The notes beneath the pieces are model-generated. The model had not been told where the DNA came from and ran no database searches. It saw only the letters and a list, made by a program, of their open reading frames with translations. Positions 46,977 to 56,940 of a stretch of 64,000 nucleotides of DNA are shown in pieces. Position numbers and translations under genes: made by a program. Location: contig NVWQ02000055.1 of assembly GCA_002733715.2 (NCBI GenBank), positions 99,748 through 163,747 on the forward strand. Reading direction: 5' to 3'. This stretch comes from Methylophaga sp. Lineage in GTDB: Bacteria > Pseudomonadota > Gammaproteobacteria > Nitrosococcales > Methylophagaceae. The stretch's first letter is position 1; each line of letters begins with the position of its first letter.

Positions 46977-47129
46977 TCATTCAATCTGTAAATCTCAAAC
47001 CAAAAGCTAGGAAGCCAGAGCTACACGTTGCAATGCTTGATAAGGACTAGTCATTACCTGCGCATTACGCCTTGCTCTGACTTCTTGCTTTTGCCCTGAA
47101 TCTTCACCGATTGAATGATTACAGGTATA
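46966..47129. repeat. MITE-like foldback element upstream of recF, best-conserved ends
   Basis: TATACCCGTAATCATTCAAT plus CTGTAAATCT on the left and GAATCTTCACCGATTGAATG plus ATTACAGGTATA on the right are inverted copies with few mismatches over about 30 bp. The interior is a further imperfect foldback (AAAAGCTAGGAAGCCAGAGC versus GCTCTGACTTCTTGCTTTT). It contains the rubredoxin reductase stop codon. Confidence 0.85.
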
Positions 47130-47202
47130 TTGTCATAAGCACTTTATGTCATGAAGCGTATGCAGTAAAATTACCGTACTTCCCTTTTCTCGGATCTGGC
47201 TG

Positions 47203-48261
47203 GTGATCACCCAACTTACTGTCTCAAACCTGCGTAATATTAGCGATCTTTCTTTGCAACCGATCTCAGGTATAAACTTGATCTTGGGTGAAAATGGATC
47301 GGGAAAAACCAGCTTGCTCGAGGCGATTCATTTGCTGGCAATGGGTCGATCGTTCAGAACAAGAACCTTAAAAAATGCTATTCAATTTGAGCAGCAGCAA
47401 CTCCAGATCACCGCCAAGATAAGCGGGGATATCCCCGTCGGTTTACAGTATGATAAAAATAAAGGCCTAAAAATTAGGCTTAACAGAGCGCCATTAAAAC
47501 GGCTTTCAGAACTGGCAATGCAGTTACCATTACAGTTTGTACCGGCTAACTGCCACCAGTTTTTTGAGAAAGGCCCTCGTTATCGCCGCCAACTTTTAGA
47601 TTGGGGTTTGTTTCACGTGGAACCAAGCTTTAATTTTCATTGGCAGGCGTATAAAAAAATAATTCAACAACGCAATGCCGCACTCAGGCAGCACAAACCG
47701 ACAAGCGAAATACAATTATGGGATGCCCATTTAGTCTCTCACGGTGACGCGATTACGGCCTTGCGGAAACAACAATTGAAAAAGGTGCTTGATCAGTTTT
47801 CAGTTTTGTTTGCGCGGTTATGCCCGGAGTTTTCAGGTGCGGAATTCACCTTAAAATATCGAAATGGTTGGCTCAAAGGTTCAACATTGGATCTAGCGCT
47901 TAGCGGATCGATAACGCGAGATCAACAGTTAGGGTATACGCGCTCGGGTAGCCATGCCGCAGATTGGTCTTTTAAAATTAATGATGCTGATCCGATAGAG
48001 ATGTTCTCGCGGGGGCAGCAAAAACTGTTTTTCCTTGCCTTATGCATGGTGCAAGCTAGCATGGCCGAGCACAGTAATCACGATAGAAGCATTCTCTTGT
48101 TGGATGATATAAGTTCAGAACTGGATCAGAAACATCAACAAAATGTAATGCAGGAACTTACTCTTTTGCCCGTGCAAACATTTGTGACCGCAACGGATTT
48201 TGAATTTAATAACAGTGAAAAAATGAAGATGTTCCACGTGGAACGCGGTCAAATACGATAA
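47203..48261 (+). CDS. recF: DNA recombination/repair ATPase RecF
   Basis: The 352-aa protein starts at GTG (MITQLTVSNLRNI). It has Walker A GENGSGKTSLLEAIHLLAMGRSFRT, the signature-like FSRGQQKLFFLALCMVQ and Walker B SILLLDDISSELDQKHQQ. RecF loads RecA at gaps. dnaA and dnaN, normally just upstream of recF, are absent; a rubredoxin reductase remnant lies there instead. gyrB follows as usual. Confidence 0.95.
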   Translation: MITQLTVSNLRNISDLSLQPISGINLILGENGSGKTSLLEAIHLLAMGRSFRTRTLKNAIQFEQQQLQITAKISGDIPVGLQYDKNKGLKIRLNRAPLKRLSELAMQLPLQFVPANCHQFFEKGPRYRRQLLDWGLFHVEPSFNFHWQAYKKIIQQRNAALRQHKPTSEIQLWDAHLVSHGDAITALRKQQLKKVLDQFSVLFARLCPEFSGAEFTLKYRNGWLKGSTLDLALSGSITRDQQLGYTRSGSHAADWSFKINDADPIEMFSRGQQKLFFLALCMVQASMAEHSNHDRSILLLDDISSELDQKHQQNVMQELTLLPVQTFVTATDFEFNNSEKMKMFHVERGQIR

Positions 48262-48293
48262 GGTCTACGCCTCGCTCTGATGTGGTAAAATAA

Positions 48294-50741
<2,448 letters not shown>

Positions 50742-50786
50742 CACTAAGTTTTATCCTGAATTAAACTAGGAGTTATTCCTATTAAC

Positions 50787-50825
50787 GAAGGTCATAATAT
50801 TGATTATTATGGCCTTCTTGCTTGT
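50787..50825 (+). terminator. Hairpin terminator after gyrB
   Basis: GAAGGTCATAAT pairs with ATTATGGCCTTC (one G-U pair) around a seven-nt loop, followed by TTGCTTGTT. It lies 45 bp past the gyrB stop. Confidence 0.7.
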
Positions 50826-50844
50826 TACGTCCAAATACCATTCT

Positions 50845-50910
50845 CGTCACTCCCGCATGGTCGTTAGTGGAAGCGCTATTAAAACCTCGAAAAAAGATCT
50901 TGAGGATGAC
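50845..50910. repeat. Palindromic repeat upstream of cytochrome b561 gene
   Basis: CGTCACTCCCGCATGGTCGT and AAGATCTTGAGGATGAC are repeat arms of the type seen elsewhere. In the track ORF starting at 50800 they are translated, which is an artefact of the early start. Confidence 0.6.
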
Positions 50911-50958
50911 AGGCTTTTGAATGTTCATGGATATAAACAGAAAAAACTGGAGAAAAAG

Positions 50959-51513
50959 ATGAATAACAGTTCAGCGCGTTATGATCGTGTGCAGATCATC
51001 TTACATTGGTTAATAGCGCTGGTCCTTTTCTTTATGATTGGGCTCGGTTTGTATATGGTAGAGCTGCCCAAACAGTCAGAATTGCCGCCGGGCGAAGAAA
51101 GTGTTCGCGCATTTTACTTCTTGATGCATAAATCAATGGGCCTGACCGTCGCAATGTTGATTATTTTGCGCGTAGTATGGCGTTTAACGCATAAAGCACC
51201 TCCATTGCCAGATACGGTATCAAAATGGCAACAGCGAGCAGCTGGGCTTGTTCACGGCGCGATTTATGCGTTGATGCTTGCAATGCCACTATCAGGTTAC
51301 TTGCAATCGATGTTTAGTAAATATGATACCAAATTTTGGGGTATTGTATTACCTCGAATGGCTGAGGCAGACAAAGCAGCGCGAGAACAGTTTACAGAGG
51401 TTCACGAGATCTTGGCCTTTCTATTAATTGGCTTTATAGTGATCCATATTGCCGCGGCAATCAAACATCGCCTAGCAGGTTCAGGTGTTTCAGAGCGAAT
51501 GTCGCTAAAATAA
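50959..51513 (+). CDS. Cytochrome b561 family protein
   Basis: The start at 50959 (MNNSSARYDRVQIILHWLIALVLF) is chosen because the upstream 53 codons are repeat sequence and CTGGAG precedes it. The 184-aa product has four membrane helices with heme-ligand His in LHWLIAL, HKSMGL, LVHGAIYALML and EVHEILAFLLIGFIVIHIAAAIKH. E. coli YodB/CybB type proteins pass electrons between quinone and oxygen or superoxide. A terminator follows. Confidence 0.9.
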   Translation: MNNSSARYDRVQIILHWLIALVLFFMIGLGLYMVELPKQSELPPGEESVRAFYFLMHKSMGLTVAMLIILRVVWRLTHKAPPLPDTVSKWQQRAAGLVHGAIYALMLAMPLSGYLQSMFSKYDTKFWGIVLPRMAEADKAAREQFTEVHEILAFLLIGFIVIHIAAAIKHRLAGSGVSERMSLK

Positions 51514-51531
51514 CAACGAATAGTTAGAGTT

Positions 51532-51560
51532 AAAAAAGGCCCACTATGGGCCTTTTTTAT
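51532..51560. terminator. Bidirectional terminator between cytochrome b561 and NDH-2
   Basis: AAAAAAGGCCCA pairs with TGGGCCTTTTTT around CTA. It serves both convergent genes. Confidence 0.93.
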
Positions 51561-51575
51561 GCCTTGAATCTTAGC

Positions 51576-52892
51576 TTAATGTAACTTGATCTTTGGATGC
51601 ACACTTCGGCGGAATAAGTGAGAAATTGTAAGCATTCCTACACGGAAGAAACCAAATAAGGACACTTGGTGCATTTTGTACAGTGACAAGTACATCATTC
51701 GAGCCATAAAGCCTTCGATCATTAGGCTACCTTTACTAATGCTGCCCATCATATTGCCGACAGTGCTGTAGCGGCCTAGAGACACTAATGAGCCATAATC
51801 ATGATAGGCATACTCAGGAAGATCTTTATCTTTCATTCGGTTGCGAATTGATTTATAAACTAATGAAGCCATTTGGTGAGCAGCTTGAGCGCGAGGCGGT
51901 ACATTTTCATCATGCCCTTCCCACTTACATGCGCAACAGTCGCCAATAGAATAAATGTCATCATCAAGCGTTGTTTGTAGCGTTTGTTTAACCACAAGCT
52001 GGTTGATCCAGTTGGTTTCCAGGCCGCCAATATCTTTTAGAAAATCGGGTGCTTTGATGCCGGCAGCCCAAACTTTAATTGCGGCAGGAATTACCTTACC
52101 ACTTTCGGTTTTAATATTTTTAGGAGTGACCTGAACTACACGTTCGTTGGTGAGCACATCAACGCCCAGCTTCTCGAGTTCGTGTTGCGTTGCGGCAGAC
52201 AAGTTTTCAGGTAGACCAGGCAATACACGATCGGCAGCCTCAATGATAGTAATTTTGACGTCTTCAGGTTTGACTTCATCTAAGCCATAGATAGTTAAGG
52301 TATGCGCAACCTCATGCAATTGAGCGCTTAATTCAACACCTGTTGCTCCCGCCCCGACAATGGCTATATCAAGCTGACCTTCGTCAAGCGGTTTGTCTTG
52401 TGTGTGTGCACGAAAATAAGCTTCTAAAAGTTTAGTTTGAAAGACTTCCGCCTGCGATGTGGTATCTAGAAAGCAGCAATTTTTTTCAACGCCTTGAATA
52501 CCAAAATCATTACTTACACTGCCAACAGAAATAATTAAAAAATCATAATCAAAGGTGCGGCGCGGAATAATTTCAACGCCTTTAGCGTTCACTGTTGGTG
52601 CTACGCTGATCTGTTTGTTTTCACGATCTAAGCCATCCATTTTGCCAAGTCGAAAGTTAAACCCGCTACACATGGCTTGAGCAAGATATTCAATCTCATC
52701 TTCATGAGAATCAAGTGTACCAGCCGCGACTTCATGTAATAGCGGCTTCCAGATATGGGTCGTGGTACTATCAACAAGCTTGATCTCGGCCTTGCCCTTT
52801 TTACCTAATTTTCGACCCAATTTAGTAACAAGTTCAAGGCCACCAGCCCCGCCACCGACTACTACAATCTTAGGAATAGAATTTGTTGTCAT
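51576..52892 (-). CDS. Type II NADH dehydrogenase (NDH-2) family oxidoreductase
   Basis: The ATG at 52892 (MTTNSIPKIVVVGGGAGGLEL) is preferred over a GTG five codons upstream. The 438-aa product has the FAD-binding GGGAGG, the NAD-binding IVGAGATGVELSAQL and the second FAD site DDIYSIGDCCACKW. PPRAQAAHQMASLV follows, with a C-terminal amphipathic region (ARMMYLSLYKMHQVSLFGF). This fits non-proton-pumping NADH:quinone oxidoreductases of the inner membrane. Confidence 0.9.
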   Translation of the reverse strand: MTTNSIPKIVVVGGGAGGLELVTKLGRKLGKKGKAEIKLVDSTTTHIWKPLLHEVAAGTLDSHEDEIEYLAQAMCSGFNFRLGKMDGLDRENKQISVAPTVNAKGVEIIPRRTFDYDFLIISVGSVSNDFGIQGVEKNCCFLDTTSQAEVFQTKLLEAYFRAHTQDKPLDEGQLDIAIVGAGATGVELSAQLHEVAHTLTIYGLDEVKPEDVKITIIEAADRVLPGLPENLSAATQHELEKLGVDVLTNERVVQVTPKNIKTESGKVIPAAIKVWAAGIKAPDFLKDIGGLETNWINQLVVKQTLQTTLDDDIYSIGDCCACKWEGHDENVPPRAQAAHQMASLVYKSIRNRMKDKDLPEYAYHDYGSLVSLGRYSTVGNMMGSISKGSLMIEGFMARMMYLSLYKMHQVSLFGFFRVGMLTISHLFRRSVHPKIKLH

Positions 52893-53031
52893 TGTTTTTC
52901 GTCCCACAAAACCATTAATTTATCGTTTAATTCTAACGTATTAAGTAGGGATAAAACTATCTTATTTTTTACTATGATCGAAGACTCTGGCAAAATTGAC
53001 CTTACTATGACGTTAATTAAGGTTTATTGAT

Positions 53032-53580
53032 ATGCAACCACCTCCAGAAAAACCACGTCTTGCATGGGCTGTAACGGGATCAGGTCATTATCTAGAAGAG
53101 TGCCTTGAGATTATCCGCGGCCTAGATGATGTCGATTTGTTCTACAGCCGTGCCGGTGAAGAAGTTATTCGCATGTATGGCCATGATCCAAAATCAGTAA
53201 ACGGCGATGGTCGCACCTATCATGATCGTACGGCTAGCTCGCCGCCAGTAGGTCTGTTTTATCGTGGCGATTACCACACCTTAGTGGTGGCGCCAGCAAC
53301 ATCAAATACCGTCGCTAAAATGGTGTTGGGCTTATCAGATAGTTTGGTAACTAACGTTTATGCGCAGGCGGGAAAATGCCGTATTCCAAGTATTATTCTA
53401 GCGTGTGATACCGAACCAGAAATGGACACCCCTGCTCCTGATCGTATTGTTAAAGTATGGCCGAGAGAAGTGGATCTGGCACACACACATAAGTTGAGAG
53501 CATTTGAAGCGACAACGGTGGTTGAAAATCCAGAAAAATTGCTTGCAGCATTACAAGTGCGTTTGGGCGAATTGTCTTAG
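53032..53580 (+). CDS. Flavoprotein of the archaeoflavoprotein/dihydromethanopterin reductase-like family
   Basis: The 182-aa protein has a flavodoxin-like/HFCD fold: LAWAVTGSGHYLEECLEII, then GLFYRGDYHTLVVAPATSNTVAKMVLGLSDSLVTN, which binds FMN through the PATSNT loop. Homologues sit in methanopterin gene islands of methylotrophs and in archaea. It leads a four-gene operon with the DHPS-like, DUF447 and MfnB genes. A role in reducing a pterin or furan precursor is an inference. Confidence 0.8.
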   Translation: MQPPPEKPRLAWAVTGSGHYLEECLEIIRGLDDVDLFYSRAGEEVIRMYGHDPKSVNGDGRTYHDRTASSPPVGLFYRGDYHTLVVAPATSNTVAKMVLGLSDSLVTNVYAQAGKCRIPSIILACDTEPEMDTPAPDRIVKVWPREVDLAHTHKLRAFEATTVVENPEKLLAALQVRLGELS

Positions 53581-53583
53581 CTA

Positions 53584-54984
53584 ATGGCTGAGAAAATCCT
53601 TTTTTTAACGGGCAAGCTTGCCGAGCCTAGCCTGCACAGGGTGCTGGCTGATATGGCGCCTTTGCCTTTTGAATATCGTGTTCACCAGCTTGGTGTCTCT
53701 GTTGCCGCATTGATTACCGACAAAATGATAGCGCGTCGCCTAAAGCCAGAAGATGTGGCGGACTGTGATCAAATAATTGTGCCGGGGCGGGTTCGAGGTG
53801 ATCTTGATGCTTTAAGCCTACAACTCAAAGTGGCTGTTGTTCGTGGGCCGGAAGAAGTGAAAGATTTGCCACTATTTTTTGGTCGCGAGCGTAAGCAGCC
53901 AGATTTAAGTCGTTATGATGTCAATATCTTCGCTGAAATTGTCGATGCTCCAGAGCGAAGCATCGAAAGCATCGTCGAACGTGCGCAATATTATGCGGAT
54001 AATGGTGCTAACGTGATCGATATTGGCTGCTTGCCCGAAGAAAAGTTTCCACATCCTGAAGAGGCGGTTATTGCCCTGCATGAGCGGGGCTTTAAAGTCA
54101 GTGTTGATTCATTAGAGATGGATGATCTGCGTCGGGCAGGCAAGGCGGGGGCAGACTACCTGCTGAGCTTGACTGAAAAGACCTATCATTTAGCCGAGGA
54201 AACAGATGCCGTACCCATTTTAGTTCCAGCAGTCATGGGCTCGCTCGACTCGTTAGAGCGAGCCATGGAGTTGATGGATAAAATCAACCGTCCATGGATT
54301 GCCGATCCTATTCTTGATCCGATCCATTATGGTTTAACGAATTCTATTGTGCGTTATCATCAGTTACGTCAAAAATATCCTGATGCCCCGATGATGATGG
54401 GCGTGGGTAACTTAACAGAATTAACCGATGCCGACACCAGTGGGATAAATGCCTTATTATTTGGGATTATATCTGAGCTACAAATAACCAACGTGCTCGC
54501 AACCGAAGTAAGTCCTCACGCACGACGGGCAATTAAAGAGGCGGATATAGCAAGACGAATGATGTTTGCCGCCCGAGATGATAGTAGTTTGCCGCGTGAT
54601 TTTACCGGTGATTTGATGGTGGCACATGACCGCCGCCCTTTCCCTGATAGCTCACAAGATGTTGCAGAATTAGCCAGCAATATTAAAGATCCCAACTATC
54701 GGATCAAAGTCGCTGAAGAAGGCATTTTCATGTTTAATCGTGACGGCTTGATGCAGGATGTTGATCCCTTTGCTTTTTATCCTCAACTAGATCTTAAAGA
54801 TGACACTGGCCATGCATTCTATTTAGGCGCAGAGCTAGCAAAAGCACAAATCGCATGGCAACTAGGCAAGCGTTATACCCAAGATGAAGAATTAGAATGG
54901 GGCTGCGCCGTCAGTAAAGAAGAGGTTGATTTGAATGAGCAAAAAGAACAAGGCACAACAATGAAGAAAGGGAATAAATCGTGA
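53584..54984 (+). CDS. Dihydropteroate synthase-like protein (methanopterin biosynthesis-associated)
   Basis: The 466-aa protein has an N-terminal region (EKILFLTGKLAEPSLHRVLADM) followed by a DHPS-like TIM barrel with YADNGANVIDIGCLPEEKFPHPEEAV and GADYLLSLTEKTYHL. It is longer than folate DHPS and lacks the usual folate DHPS start. Such proteins are linked with tetrahydromethanopterin synthesis in methylotrophs and archaea. It starts three bases after the flavoprotein stop and overlaps the next gene by four bases. Confidence 0.82.
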   Translation: MAEKILFLTGKLAEPSLHRVLADMAPLPFEYRVHQLGVSVAALITDKMIARRLKPEDVADCDQIIVPGRVRGDLDALSLQLKVAVVRGPEEVKDLPLFFGRERKQPDLSRYDVNIFAEIVDAPERSIESIVERAQYYADNGANVIDIGCLPEEKFPHPEEAVIALHERGFKVSVDSLEMDDLRRAGKAGADYLLSLTEKTYHLAEETDAVPILVPAVMGSLDSLERAMELMDKINRPWIADPILDPIHYGLTNSIVRYHQLRQKYPDAPMMMGVGNLTELTDADTSGINALLFGIISELQITNVLATEVSPHARRAIKEADIARRMMFAARDDSSLPRDFTGDLMVAHDRRPFPDSSQDVAELASNIKDPNYRIKVAEEGIFMFNRDGLMQDVDPFAFYPQLDLKDDTGHAFYLGAELAKAQIAWQLGKRYTQDEELEWGCAVSKEEVDLNEQKEQGTTMKKGNKS

Positions 54985-55577
54985 CGCAAGCGAATGAAAT
55001 CTTAAATAGCAATATCCACGAAGTAATTGTTACAACAACAAATGAAGAAGGCCAAGCACATTCTGCACCAATGGGAATAAGCGAAGTGAATGGTCACATT
55101 CTTATTAAGCCCTTTAAACCTTCAGCGACCTACGACAACTTAAAACAACATCGACAATGCACTATAAACTACACTGATGATGTGCGAGTATTTGCAGGCT
55201 CATTAACAGGACGGCGAAGCTGGGATATGCTCCCCTGCCAGCAAATTGAAGGTTTTTACTTGAGCCAAGCACTGGCTCATACTGAATTAGAAATTGTTGG
55301 TTTTGATGATGATGATCCAAGAGCGCTATTCAAAGGTGCAGTAGTGTGCGATATTAGTCATGCCCCGTTTAGAGGATTTAACCGCGCCCAAAGCGCCGTG
55401 ATTGATGCGGCAGTATTGGTGAGCAGATTAAAGATGTTGCCTGAAGAAAAGATACAGCAAGAAATTGCTTATTTATTGATAGCGATAGAAAAAACAGCAG
55501 GCCCCAGAGAGTTAGAGGCATGGGGCTGGTTAATGGCAAAAATTAAAGACAGTGGAATAGAGTTAAACGATGAGTAA
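54981..55577 (+). CDS. DUF447 family protein (FMN-binding split barrel-like)
   Basis: The 198-aa protein has NIHEVIVTTTNEEGQAHSAPMGI, a split-barrel flavin-binding opening, then HRQCTINYTDDVRVFAGSLTG and APFRGFNRAQSAVIDAAVLVSRL. DUF447 members are found mainly in methanogens and methylotrophs. Their biochemical role has not been settled as far as I know. It overlaps both neighbours (four and eight bases). Confidence 0.8.
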   Translation: MTQANEILNSNIHEVIVTTTNEEGQAHSAPMGISEVNGHILIKPFKPSATYDNLKQHRQCTINYTDDVRVFAGSLTGRRSWDMLPCQQIEGFYLSQALAHTELEIVGFDDDDPRALFKGAVVCDISHAPFRGFNRAQSAVIDAAVLVSRLKMLPEEKIQQEIAYLLIAIEKTAGPRELEAWGWLMAKIKDSGIELNDE

Positions 55578-56277
55578 ATGGTTAGCCAGTGTTCAGTCAT
55601 TAGAAGAAGCGCAAGCATTATTGCCGGTGTTGCCTGATATTCTGGATATGAAAGACCCATCAAAAGGCGCATTAGGTGCTTTAGATGTTGAAACCGTCAG
55701 CCAAATCGTTGATTTAGTCGCAGGCCGCTGCCAAACCAGTGCAACGATAGGTGATTTGCCGATGAATGCTGAGCTTATCAGTGCATCAATGATTGATATG
55801 GCAACGTCAGGTGTCGATTACGTAAAAATAGGTTTATTTTCAGCAAGCAATTTAACAGAATGTATTTCAAGACTTGAACCGACGATTAAGGCCTTATCAG
55901 CGCCCGTCATTGCCGTATTGTTTGTAGACAAAGAAGCCGATATTTCCTTATTACCCTTGCTTAAAGCCAGCGGTTTTCACGGTGTTATGGTTGATACTGC
56001 AATTAAAAAAGGTCAACATCTACGCGCCCACTGGAGTGAATTAAAATTAAATGCCTTTGTTCAACAAGCACATCAGCATGGCTTGTTATGTGGCTTGGCG
56101 GGTGCATTGCGTTGCAAAGATATTCCATCACTTGCACAACAAGGTGCTGATTATTTAGGTTTTAGAAGTGCGTTATGCCAGCAACAAAATAGAACCAGTA
56201 GGATCGATGTTAAGTTAGCAAGACAAGTACGCGAAGCGATAAAATCAACAGAGATTGAGCGGCAGATTGCTAGCTAA
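55570..56277 (+). CDS. mfnB: (5-formylfuran-3-yl)methyl phosphate synthase MfnB
   Basis: The 235-aa TIM barrel starts MSKWLASVQSLEEAQALLPVLPDILDMKDPSKGALGAL, with the catalytic Lys of the DMKDPSKGALGA motif. It also has DYVKIGLFSASN and HGLLCGLAGALRCKDIPSLAQQGADYLGFRSALC. MfnB condenses two glyceraldehyde-3-phosphate units into the furan ring of methanofuran (methylofuran in bacteria), the cofactor used by the Fhc enzymes encoded at 13.6-18.3 kb. Confidence 0.92.
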   Translation: MSKWLASVQSLEEAQALLPVLPDILDMKDPSKGALGALDVETVSQIVDLVAGRCQTSATIGDLPMNAELISASMIDMATSGVDYVKIGLFSASNLTECISRLEPTIKALSAPVIAVLFVDKEADISLLPLLKASGFHGVMVDTAIKKGQHLRAHWSELKLNAFVQQAHQHGLLCGLAGALRCKDIPSLAQQGADYLGFRSALCQQQNRTSRIDVKLARQVREAIKSTEIERQIAS

Positions 56278-56318
56278 GCTGAATTATCTCGGATAACGCC
56301 ATTTACCCTAGCGGTTGC

Positions 56319-56391
56319 TCCGTTTCGGTAGGCTTTTAGCCGGAATCTGTGGGATAACTACTAGATTCTCGCTAAAAAAATGCGGGAACGA
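56319..56391. repeat. Palindromic repeat pair after mfnB
   Basis: CTCCGTTTCGGTAGGCTTTT plus AGCCGGAATCTG and AGATTCTCGCTAAAAAAATG plus CGGGAACGAC. This is a degenerate bipartite repeat. Confidence 0.6.
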
Positions 56392-56410
56392 CTGTAGATT
56401 CAAGCAATCA

Positions 56411-56682
56411 TTGCAACATTATTTTCAATATTTTCTTCTCCAACTCTAACCGCTTAATACGCTTTTCAAGTGCTTGGAACTTCTGTTGCTCTGACGTGAG
56501 CGCTTTTACTTTAGGGGGGAATCCTCGCCTCTCTTCGGATAATTACTTAACCCGTCGCCTTAGTGCTGTTGCGCCAACACCTAATGATTCACATGCCTGA
56601 TAATGCTATAGGATTGATCAAGCACTAACTGGGCGGCTTGTCGTTTGAATTCCAGGCTGAATTCTCTTTGTTTTGTTGTCAT
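56411..56682 (-). pseudogene. IS3-family transposase OrfA remnant
   Basis: Reading the minus strand from ATG at 56682 gives MTTKQREFSLEFKRQAAQLVLDQ. After a frameshift come ACESLGVGATALRRRVK, a stop, and LSEERRGFPPKVKALTSEQQKFQALEKRIKRLELEKKIL. This is the helix-turn-helix plus leucine-zipper layout of IS3 OrfA. OrfB is missing. It is broken by at least one frameshift and one stop. Confidence 0.85.
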
Positions 56683-56746
56683 TAAACACCTCTGTTGGGT
56701 GGGTTTTACCACCTAAGTTGGCGCCCGGTTTTAATGAGCCACTACA
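56683..56746. mobile_element. Left end of the IS3-family remnant
   Basis: Upstream of the orfA remnant, the minus strand begins TGTAGTGGCTCATTAAAACC and runs to the orfA ATG. The TGTAGTGGCTCAT start resembles IS3-family terminal repeats. The other end of the element was not found. Confidence 0.55.
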
Positions 56747-56768
56747 CCTGGCTGTTTTATATAAAAAC

Positions 56769-56819
56769 TTGACGAGTAAAAAGTCTTAGCTTATTATGTT
56801 TCGTGGGAATTATTCCCAC
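56769..56819 (+). promoter_or_regulatory. Sigma-70 promoter with palindromic operator for the NTPase/ABC cassette
   Basis: The -35 TTGACG (56769-56774) and -10 TATTAT (56792-56797) have a 17-bp spacer. The perfect inverted repeat GTGGGAAT-T-ATTCCCAC (56803-56819) lies at the predicted start point near 56804. That position is typical of a repressor site. No regulator gene is adjacent. A 5' leader of about 135 bp separates it from the first gene. Confidence 0.7.
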
Positions 56820-56940
56820 AAGCATCACAATGCGTTTTTTATAAAAATTGCGCAAGAGCTCACATAATAACCCAGTGTTTTAAGGTTGTTTTAAGTTTAG
56901 TGACGTATTATTTCAGTTAAAATTATTAGGAATTGAGATT

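Noticed and set aside
46966-47202. Origin of replication directly upstream of recF
   Set aside because: The gap is a foldback element with no DnaA boxes and no dnaA/dnaN; the cluster near priA is a better candidate.
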